Shown here piece after piece: positions 1 to 5,253 of a DNA stretch of 5,253 nt. Made by a program: the position numbers and the translations under genes. The stretch's first letter is position 1, and every line of letters starts with the position of its first letter. This DNA comes from a bacterium. GTDB taxonomy: Bacteria > UBP14 > UBA6098 > B30-G16. The stretch spans positions 1-5,253 of the forward strand of contig QNEG01000142.1 of the NCBI GenBank assembly GCA_003645115.1, read 5' to 3'. The notes beneath the pieces were generated by a model that saw nothing but the letters and a program-made list of their open reading frames with translations, was not told where the DNA came from and searched no databases.

Positions 1-1234
1 ATATCAACACACCGGTTTCCTCCAGATTGGAGGCGCAATATTCCTTTGCTACTAGATTCATTCCATCCTTTAGCGGAGTGACCAATGCGATTTCTGCAGT
101 CCGATAGTATGCCAATAACTCTTCTCGCACCAAACTGCGATATATATAATGGATTGGGACCCATCCGGAGCGAGTAAATTCGCCATTTATTTCACCGACC
201 GTTTGCTCTATTTCTCTTCTTAAATTCTGATATTCAGGGACATTTTGTCTGCTGGGCACCACTACCTGAATAAAAGTTAGTTTCTTAATCAATTCGGGAT
301 ATCTTCTCATAGCATTCTGGAACGCTCGCAGACGGTTGATTATCCCTTTGGTGTAATCCAATCTATCCACACCCAGTATTATATGTTGATTAGGCAAATC
401 CTCGTGGATATACCAGGCTCTATCGGAGACCTCCTGACTTCGAGCCATGTTCTCGAATTCGTAAAAATCGATGCTGATAGGGAATGCCCCGATTCGTATC
501 TGCCGATTATCGTTTTTTATCTTTCCCATAATAACCTGCCCTTTACCATAAATCCTGATTCCTCGCAATAGTTTCCGCACACAGTGGACAAAATTGCGCC
601 TATCACGAATAGTCTGGAAACCGATAAGGTCATATTGTAATAACGAATTCAATATCTCGAACCGCCAGGGAAGGTTTAGGAACACATCCAATGGAGGAAA
701 TGGAATATGCAGAAAATAAGCTGTGTTTATATTCACATTCATTTCACGCAATTTTTTGGCTACATTAACAAGATGATAATCGTGAATCCAGACGAAATCA
801 TTATAGCGACAGTTTTCCGCAATTGTTTTTGCAAATTTTTCATTTACATTTTTGTAATAATTCCAGTATTCCGGGTTGAAATTGCAATGAGATGGCAAGT
901 CGTGGAAAAGAGGCCATAATACCTCATTGGCGAAGCCATAATAGTAATTATCTATTTCCTGTTTAGTCAAATTAACCGGTAATAATTTGTATCCCCATTT
1001 CCTGCTGGCATCTTTTAGACAGGGTTCCAGTGGTCGAGTTATATCCTCCTGTGGTATTCCAGTCCAACCAATCCATAATCCACCTCTATCTTTCAGCACC
1101 GGTGCTAAAGCTGTTACTAATCCGCCGGAACCCGAAGTTACAAATATGTCCCCATTTTTATCTTTCTTCAACACGATGGGCAGACGATTCGAGGCAATTA
1201 TCAAACGGTGTTTTCGTCCCATCTCGTCAGTCAT
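1..1234 (-). CDS. otsA: Trehalose-6-phosphate synthase (GT20), C-terminus off the left edge
   Basis: This cytoplasmic enzyme transfers glucose from a nucleotide sugar (UDP- or ADP-glucose) to glucose 6-phosphate, giving trehalose 6-phosphate. My reading of the minus strand gives 411 uninterrupted codons with no stop before base 1; E. coli OtsA has about 474 residues, so roughly 60 or more are missing. Visible family motifs are SNRLP (Arg17), GGLWIGWTG (Trp54), Tyr98 and Trp107 in the LWPLFH region, HDYHL (Asp152), LHIPFP (His176), VDRLDYTKG (Arg291, Lys296), PSR (Arg329) and DGMNLVAKEY (Asp390, Glu398). These match the E. coli OtsA residues binding glucose 6-phosphate and the nucleotide sugar. 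The ATG at 1234 is supported by GGAGGGG four bases upstream. The gene starts one base after the channel stop, so it is coupled to the operon. Glucosylglycerol-phosphate synthase is a related alternative, but the conserved sugar-pocket residues and adjacent otsB favour trehalose. Confidence 0.95.
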   Translation of the reverse strand, partial: MTDEMGRKHRLIIASNRLPIVLKKDKNGDIFVTSGSGGLVTALAPVLKDRGGLWIGWTGIPQEDITRPLEPCLKDASRKWGYKLLPVNLTKQEIDNYYYGFANEVLWPLFHDLPSHCNFNPEYWNYYKNVNEKFAKTIAENCRYNDFVWIHDYHLVNVAKKLREMNVNINTAYFLHIPFPPLDVFLNLPWRFEILNSLLQYDLIGFQTIRDRRNFVHCVRKLLRGIRIYGKGQVIMGKIKNDNRQIRIGAFPISIDFYEFENMARSQEVSDRAWYIHEDLPNQHIILGVDRLDYTKGIINRLRAFQNAMRRYPELIKKLTFIQVVVPSRQNVPEYQNLRREIEQTVGEINGEFTRSGWVPIHYIYRSLVREELLAYYRTAEIALVTPLKDGMNLVAKEYCASNLEETGVLI

Positions 1235-1235
1235 A

Positions 1236-2333
1236 TTACCCCTCCGTTTTGTTTTCAATAATTCTTACTGGAAATTCTGATTCCTCGCTTTTCAAAAATA
1301 ATGTCTGGCTGGGATATGCGAACTCGATTCCTTCTTGTTTGAATTTTTTATAAATTTCCAGATTGATTTTCTGTTGAACATCCATATATGTATTATAATC
1401 GGGCGATTTCACATAATATACCACCTCGAAAATCAGCGCAAAATCGCCATATTCTTTGAAATGCGCACGGTCGAAACGAACAAGTTCGATTGAATTTATT
1501 ATTTCCTCTATAATTTGTGGGATTTTCACCAGTTGGTCATAAGTAGTCTGATAAATCACTCCCAGAGTAAATAGAACCCTTCTTTCCATCATTCTCTTAT
1601 AGTTTCGGATTCTGGAGTTGAGAAGGTCATTATTGGAAATTATTATTTGTTCTCCAGATAGACTACGAATTCGAGTAGTTTTTATTCCGATTTTTTCCAC
1701 CGCACCTAAATAATCTCCCATTATGATGAAATCGCCGATTTCGAACGGTCTGTCCAGCATAATGGAAAGCGATGCGAATAAATCGCCCAGAATATTTTGC
1801 AGTGCCAAAGCTACCGCTAGACCACCGATTCCTAATCCTGCTATCAGTGTAGTGATTTCCACTCCCAGATTATCCAGCACTAGCAGAAGAACGACAGACC
1901 ATAGGACAAATTTTCCTATCAAATTAAGTGCGGTGAAAGTGGTCTTTGCGGATGCATCGTCCTTTTCCATTCTTTTGTTTATCTGGATTTTTATTATCGC
2001 CTGAAATAGATAATTTGCCCACACCCCGAATTGCAATATTATGGTGATGATTGTAATTGTCTGGATTATCGACCTCACGGGAGCCTGGAAAAATAAGGTC
2101 AGACTGGCTATATAACAGGATATGACTATTAAGAATAACAACTTTGTCTTATCGACTATTTCCACCAAAAGGTCATCTATCACCGTTTTAGTTCTTTCGG
2201 CAATTTTCTTAAATCGTGTAAGCATAATTGCTTTTATTAATTTTAAAAGTATCACCAAAAATACCGCCATCGATACTGCTATTACCCAGGTATCCAGTGG
2301 ATTTCCATAGAATTTGAAACTCCAGAATTTCAT
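1236..2333 (-). CDS. MscS-family mechanosensitive ion channel, five predicted membrane helices
   Basis: The protein is an inner-membrane channel expected to open under membrane tension and release small solutes and ions during hypo-osmotic shock. It has 365 residues. Hydrophobic helices lie near 14-37, 63-83, 88-112, 136-157 and 162-192. The last is the Gly/Ala-rich pore helix typical of MscS, with GLGIGGLAVALALQN at 166-180 followed by NILGDLFAS. The beta-domain signature DRPFEIGDFI (194-203) and the segment around GEQIIISNNDLLNSRIRNY follow, then a mixed alpha/beta C-terminal domain ending near EFAYPSQTLFL. Five helices and this length resemble the YnaI-type subgroup rather than three-helix E. 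coli MscS. The ATG overlaps the otsB stop as ATGA, with AGGAGG six bases upstream, which fixes the start. The stop lies one base before otsA. Its place between the two trehalose genes suggests osmotic control of a solute pool; the permeating solute is not shown by the sequence. Confidence 0.95.
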   Translation of the reverse strand: MKFWSFKFYGNPLDTWVIAVSMAVFLVILLKLIKAIMLTRFKKIAERTKTVIDDLLVEIVDKTKLLFLIVISCYIASLTLFFQAPVRSIIQTITIITIILQFGVWANYLFQAIIKIQINKRMEKDDASAKTTFTALNLIGKFVLWSVVLLLVLDNLGVEITTLIAGLGIGGLAVALALQNILGDLFASLSIMLDRPFEIGDFIIMGDYLGAVEKIGIKTTRIRSLSGEQIIISNNDLLNSRIRNYKRMMERRVLFTLGVIYQTTYDQLVKIPQIIEEIINSIELVRFDRAHFKEYGDFALIFEVVYYVKSPDYNTYMDVQQKINLEIYKKFKQEGIEFAYPSQTLFLKSEESEFPVRIIENKTEG

Positions 2334-3133
2334 CTCTTGCCTCCTATGATTTTATTCCATATTTGTAGAAATTGTATCAATTGTTCTGGTGGTTTAATCC
2401 AGATATCTGCATTAGTGGGTCTAAATTGTTTTCGCACCAGAACGGATAATCCTTTCCCTGCTATCGCTTCGAATGCGTCCTCATCGGTATAATCATCGCC
2501 CAGATATGCCGATGCGGTATCATTAGGCATCTCACCGAGCAATGTTTCCACCGCATATCCCTTATCTCTTCCGGGAACACGAATTTCCATTCCGCCATCG
2601 AATTCACTCAACATCAACTTATATTTTTCCGCCACTGGAGTTAGATTTTGTGTAATTTTATTTTTGAGTTTAGTTATATTCACAGGTTTCATTCCTCGCC
2701 AATGGATGGCTATACATCCGGGTTTGTGTTCTGCTCGTTCAGTGAGTCCATTATTTTCTACCCATAAGTCTATTTCTGCTAATCCTTTCATTGTAATCTC
2801 ATCGAAATTCATAATATCGGGTTTGGTTGGTTCATAGTTTGGCATAAGTCTTTCTATACCGTGTGAACCCCATATTTCCGGGCGATTTTCCAGTCCCAAT
2901 AGCGGAATAATATCCTGTGTCCATCTACCGGTTATTATTACTACTCGAGTGGTGCCATTTTCTATTATTTCATTTAATATATGTCGAATTCCCTCATAAG
3001 GAAAGGCTTTATCCTTTTCCCGACGAAATGGCGCCAGTGTTCCATCATAATCGAGCATTAAAAGGCTGTGTTCTGCATACTCGAGTTTTCTAAAAAATGA
3101 ATCCAATATTTCTTTGGTATTATCTTTTTTCAT
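2330..3133 (-). CDS. otsB: Trehalose-6-phosphate phosphatase (HAD superfamily)
   Basis: This cytoplasmic Mg-dependent enzyme removes phosphate from trehalose 6-phosphate to give free trehalose, completing the OtsAB pathway. It has 267 residues, a normal OtsB length, and all HAD motifs are present: motif I DYDGT with nucleophile Asp28 and acid/base Asp30, motif II IITGR (Thr68), motif III Lys191 in RDKGYAV, and motif IV GDDYTDEDAF (Asp213, Asp214, Asp217). GSHGIER (89-95) and the cap segment between motifs II and III, with HKPGCIAIHWR, match the trehalose-phosphatase cap. The ATG shares its first base with the upstream permease stop (TAATG), with GAGGGGG nine bases upstream. Its stop overlaps the channel start by four bases. 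The order otsB before otsA matches E. coli otsBA, but here a channel gene sits between them. A related phosphatase acting on glucosylglycerol phosphate cannot be fully excluded. Confidence 0.95.
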   Translation of the reverse strand: MKKDNTKEILDSFFRKLEYAEHSLLMLDYDGTLAPFRREKDKAFPYEGIRHILNEIIENGTTRVVIITGRWTQDIIPLLGLENRPEIWGSHGIERLMPNYEPTKPDIMNFDEITMKGLAEIDLWVENNGLTERAEHKPGCIAIHWRGMKPVNITKLKNKITQNLTPVAEKYKLMLSEFDGGMEIRVPGRDKGYAVETLLGEMPNDTASAYLGDDYTDEDAFEAIAGKGLSVLVRKQFRPTNADIWIKPPEQLIQFLQIWNKIIGGKR

Positions 3134-4020
3134 TATTTTATTCCCCCTCGCAATACTCCTCGATTCAATATTCTCTGAAGAAAAACAATAATCAATATAG
3201 CGGGGATAAGCATAATAACTGCCAGGACACTCGCCGATGCTAATTGCCCAAATTCCGTATAATAATATATTAATGGCGGCATAGTCCGGTGTGTCAACTG
3301 AATCAACAATGCATAGGTGAACTCATCCCAGGACAGCAGGAAAATGAGAATAAACGCAGTGGCAATAGTGCCTTTGACCGATGGCAATGCGATTCGTATG
3401 AATGCGCCAAAAGTGGAGCAACCATCGATGTATGCAGCTTCTTCCAATTCATTGGGAATTTCCAAGAACGCGCTGTATGAAAGTAATATTGCAAATGGCA
3501 ATCCAATAGTAAGATGTGCCAGTATTAATCCTGGACCGAACGGATGATTGTAAATTCGCAATGGAATCAATAATGCAGTCAATGGAATAGCGATAGCGAT
3601 TGGCGGCAATATTCTGCTGACAATAGCGAATCTGGTGCCGAACCCCTCGATTTTTTTCCATCGCGCCAATGACCAACCCGCTGGAAATCCGATGAAAATA
3701 GATATAATAGTGGTGCCCAGTGCTACCCAGAGACTTAATAATAAATGCTCCAGTAAAGACTGTGTTTTCCATAGATTGAAAAGGTTTTGCAGACTCAATT
3801 TCGATGGCAATAATGTAAGTGGCCAGGTTGCACTTTCGCTTTCTGGAGCGAATGCCTGACGAACCACCAAAAATATCGGTCCCAGATTTATTATCAATAA
3901 TATTATTAAACCGAAATTGTTCCCCATTGTGGTTCTAATTTTTCTCCACCATAGTGATGATTTTTCGATGCGGTCTGACAAATCTGACTCGGTTCTATTA
4001 TATGTGTCATTCTTATTCAT
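3133..4020 (-). CDS. Sugar ABC transporter permease, MalG-like (CUT1, second permease)
   Basis: This is an inner-membrane subunit of a binding-protein-dependent carbohydrate importer, pairing with the MalF-like protein encoded just upstream. It has 295 residues with six hydrophobic helices near 36-57, 93-117, 131-154, 163-185, 217-240 and 263-284. The cytoplasmic EAA loop that docks on the ATPase is clear: EEAAYIDG at 193-200 and IRIALP ending at Pro213, the MalG-type pattern. The N-terminus carries about 35 mostly polar, charged residues before the first helix, somewhat longer than usual. A second Met at residue 32 is an alternative start, but the TAATG overlap with the upstream stop and AAGGA ten bases upstream favour the first one. 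The C-terminal GGIK end is typical of this family. Substrate specificity cannot be read from permeases; trehalose or another glucoside is inferred only from the otsAB neighbours. Confidence 0.92.
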   Translation of the reverse strand: MNKNDTYNRTESDLSDRIEKSSLWWRKIRTTMGNNFGLIILLIINLGPIFLVVRQAFAPESESATWPLTLLPSKLSLQNLFNLWKTQSLLEHLLLSLWVALGTTIISIFIGFPAGWSLARWKKIEGFGTRFAIVSRILPPIAIAIPLTALLIPLRIYNHPFGPGLILAHLTIGLPFAILLSYSAFLEIPNELEEAAYIDGCSTFGAFIRIALPSVKGTIATAFILIFLLSWDEFTYALLIQLTHRTMPPLIYYYTEFGQLASASVLAVIMLIPAILIIVFLQRILNRGVLRGGIK

Positions 4021-4871
4021 TATATTCTATTCCTTTTCCGCGATAAAAATAGAGTAAGTGCTGTTGCGATAAACAATCCACCTGCGAGTATCAATGCGGT
4101 GGTATTAGCAGCTGCAGGATTGTTCGCATCTATTTTGTAATGATATGCTACCGAAGTAAGCACTGGCATTCCCTGGACACCCATCAGCACGAATGGAGTA
4201 GCAAAAATCCTGAAAGCATCTACAGCGCGAAGAGAAAGTGCTACCAATAGTGCGGGAATCACCAGTGGAATTTGAATATGTCTAATCACCTGCCATAGTG
4301 ATGCGCCATCCACTCGAGCAGCCTGGATATAGCTTTCCGGCATTTGTTCTAATGCTGCGAGCACAATTAAAAAGACGATTGGAGTAACTCGCCAGGCATC
4401 CACAAATATAATTACAATCATCGAGAGGATACTACCCGGTCGAAACCAATTCACTATCCAATCTGCGCCGCCGAGATTATATAGCAGACTATTTAAGTAT
4501 CCGTGCTGTCGGAATACTAATTTCATAGTTAGCAAATAAACTATTTGCGGGACAGCGAATGGGATTATTGCCACAGTTCGCCAGAATGTCTTTTTCCGGC
4601 GCAAATAGTAGAACCATATCGCCATTGCCACGCCAATAAAAGCCTCCAACACCACACTGGATATGGGAATGATAATATTGTATTTCAGACCCTGCAGAAA
4701 AAGTTTATCACCGAGAACGAATAATATATTATGTAATGAAAAATTTCCCTGTGCATCTGTAATTGCGGTAATTCCCGCGTAAATTAGTGGAATGATTTGC
4801 AAAGTAAGAAATCCCAGCGCAGGTATCGCAACCAGTGTGTATGTTAATTTTCGTTTAGTCAGATAATTCAT
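4020..4871 (-). CDS. Sugar ABC transporter permease, MalF-like (CUT1, first permease)
   Basis: This is the partner permease of the MalG-like protein; the two should form the membrane pore of a carbohydrate importer. From the ATG at 4871 it has 283 residues, the usual size of CUT1 permeases and far shorter than E. coli MalF. Hydrophobic helices lie near 9-32, 64-90, 97-120, 148-174, 203-220 and 259-276. The EAA loop reads QAARVDGASLW followed by IQIP (about 183-202), as in MalF/UgpA-type proteins. The start is uncertain. A GTG at 4886 is in frame and adds five residues, but AGAGGG lies only one base from it. The ATG at 4871 has only AGGG two bases upstream, and AGAGGG is too far away. I chose ATG because the protein then begins in the usual short basic segment before helix 1. 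It is first in the operon; no solute-binding protein gene precedes it, which is unusual. Confidence 0.88.
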   Translation of the reverse strand: MNYLTKRKLTYTLVAIPALGFLTLQIIPLIYAGITAITDAQGNFSLHNILFVLGDKLFLQGLKYNIIIPISSVVLEAFIGVAMAIWFYYLRRKKTFWRTVAIIPFAVPQIVYLLTMKLVFRQHGYLNSLLYNLGGADWIVNWFRPGSILSMIVIIFVDAWRVTPIVFLIVLAALEQMPESYIQAARVDGASLWQVIRHIQIPLVIPALLVALSLRAVDAFRIFATPFVLMGVQGMPVLTSVAYHYKIDANNPAAANTTALILAGGLFIATALTLFLSRKRNRI

Positions 4872-4990
4872 AACCCTAATATGCACACCCTCTATTCACT
4901 TATAACTTATTCTATAATAACAAAATAATCGATTGACTGAATATGGCAAGAATAAAGATAAATTTTAGCGGGGACTATCTAAAGTATTCC

Positions 4991-5012
4991 TTTCCCTGCA
5001 GAGCACTGGAAA
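4991..5012. promoter_or_regulatory. Imperfect dyad, possible operator
   Basis: TTTCC (4991-4995) pairs with GGAAA (5008-5012), and inside it TGC (4997-4999) pairs with GCA (5003-5005) around AGA, with one and two unpaired bases between the arms. It lies 19 bases upstream of the metK -35 and about 72 bases upstream of the operon-facing -10-like element, where a regulator of either gene could bind. There is no T-tract in a terminator position on either strand, so a terminator is unlikely. A dyad this short could arise by chance. Confidence 0.25.
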
Positions 5013-5031
5013 AATTCTGTTTATTTATGTA

Positions 5032-5059
5032 TTGACATATCGGAAAATGTAATTATTTT
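5032..5059 (+). promoter_or_regulatory. Candidate sigma-70-type promoter of metK
   Basis: A perfect -35 consensus TTGACA lies at 5032-5037, followed after 16 bases by TATTTT (5054-5059), which matches four of six -10 positions. Transcription from it would start near 5066 and leave a leader of only about 30 bases before the metK ATG. That is too short for any known SAM riboswitch, so metK is unlikely to be controlled that way here. Confidence 0.55.
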
Positions 5060-5085
5060 TCATCATCTTTTAAAAAACAACTGTG

Positions 5086-5092
5086 AAAGGAG
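5086..5092 (+). promoter_or_regulatory. Shine-Dalgarno site of metK
   Basis: AAAGGAG stands five bases before the ATG at 5098 and is a near-perfect anti-16S match. It fixes the metK start. Confidence 0.85.
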
Positions 5093-5097
5093 ATATT

Positions 5098-5253
5098 ATG
5101 ACCCAGCAGGAAGGAAAATATTTATTTACCTCGGAGAGTGTGACCGAAGGTCATCCGGATAAGATATGCGACCAGATATCCGATGCCGTGCTGGATGCAA
5201 TGCTCGCCCAGGACAAAAAATCTCGCGTAGCCTGCGAAACTCTGTGCAAAAAC
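5098..5253 (+). CDS. metK: S-adenosylmethionine synthetase, N-terminal 52 codons
   Basis: This cytosolic enzyme makes S-adenosylmethionine from methionine and ATP. The window shows 52 codons, the 5' part of a gene that normally encodes about 380-400 residues; the rest lies beyond the right edge. The N-terminal signature is unmistakable: LFTSESVTEGHPDKICDQIS (residues 9-28), which includes the ATP-contacting His of GHPDK, then DAVLDAMLAQD and the start of the VACETL segment near the end of the window. The ATG is fixed by AAAGGAG five bases upstream. The gene diverges from the trehalose operon and is a housekeeping gene, so its adjacency probably says little about the operon's function. In many bacteria metK is followed by ahcY or other methyl-cycle genes, which cannot be checked here. 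Confidence 0.97.
   Translation, partial: MTQQEGKYLFTSESVTEGHPDKICDQISDAVLDAMLAQDKKSRVACETLCKN

Larger units (their letters stand above)
4872..5097. promoter_or_regulatory. Divergent intergenic region between the permease/ots operon and metK
   Basis: This AT-rich stretch of 226 bases separates two divergent starts and must hold both promoters. The metK promoter is fairly clear and listed separately. Facing the operon, a minus-strand TATTAT (4919-4914), overlapping TATAGA (4916-4911), could serve as a -10 element. No convincing -35 sits at 16-18 bases from it; TTGCCA at 4949-4944 is 24 bases away. An imperfect dyad at 4991-5012 lies between the two candidate promoters. I see no tRNA, no terminator and no open reading frame of interest. 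Confidence 0.6.

Noticed and set aside
383..1353. Plus-strand open frames of 62-107 codons at 383-571, 707-919, 987-1280 and 1030-1353
   Set aside because: They are antisense to otsA and the channel gene, have no family resemblance, and overlap each other; they are shadows of the real minus-strand genes.
452..2991. Five EcoRI sites (GAATTC), all preceded by C
   Set aside because: About two would be expected, so this is a mild excess, and CGAAT/ATTCG words are generally common in this genome; there is no spacing or dyad pattern to suggest a functional site.
3289..3859. Short frames on both strands inside the MalG-like gene, including minus-strand 3303-3506 and 3449-3772
   Set aside because: The in-frame permease has an intact EAA loop and six helices over the same bases, so these overlapping frames are not genes.
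4933..4964. A second TTGACT on the plus strand as a distal metK promoter
   Set aside because: The best -10-like word, TAAATT, is 20 bases away and poorly matched; TTGACA at 5032 is much better placed.
5060..5097. SAM riboswitch upstream of metK
   Set aside because: Only about 30 bases lie between the predicted transcription start and the ATG, and no conserved SAM-box sequence or stem set is visible.
1..5253. CRISPR arrays, insertion sequences, tRNA genes or direct repeats
   Set aside because: Genes abut with no free space except 4872-5097, and I saw no repeated units, transposase motifs or tRNA-like folds there.

Overview
This AT-rich bacterial window (roughly 40% G+C by eye) is almost entirely coding. 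It carries a tight five-gene operon on the minus strand and the first codons of a divergent housekeeping gene on the plus strand. The MetK N-terminus is of bacterial type and most genes have strong GGAGG-like ribosome binding sites, so the host is a bacterium. I cannot assign a phylum; an uncultured AT-rich lineage is possible, but that is a guess.

In order of transcription, the minus-strand operon (4871 down to the left edge) is: two CUT1-type sugar ABC permeases (MalF-like 4871-4020, MalG-like 4020-3133), a trehalose-6-phosphate phosphatase of the HAD superfamily (otsB, 3133-2330), a five-helix MscS-family mechanosensitive channel (2333-1236), and a GT20 trehalose-6-phosphate synthase (otsA, 1234 to beyond base 1, C-terminus missing). 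Every junction is translationally coupled: TAATG, TAATG, ATGA, then a single spacer base. The genes were therefore very probably made as one message.

Together they suggest an osmolyte-management unit. OtsA and OtsB make trehalose, the MscS channel opens on hypo-osmotic swelling, and the permease pair could recapture leaked trehalose or import a related sugar. No solute-binding protein or ATPase gene lies in the window; these would have to be beyond the left edge or elsewhere in the genome.

On the right, a 226-base divergent intergenic region holds a plausible sigma-70-type promoter and a strong ribosome binding site for metK (S-adenosylmethionine synthetase, 5098 to beyond base 5253). The leader is too short for a SAM riboswitch. 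It also holds an imperfect dyad and a weak -10-like element facing the operon.

A base-scale oddity runs through the whole window. The tetramer GATC never occurs and CATG occurs once, although about 19 of each would be expected from composition. The equally composed palindrome TCGA is found about 30 times. This looks like restriction-site avoidance.
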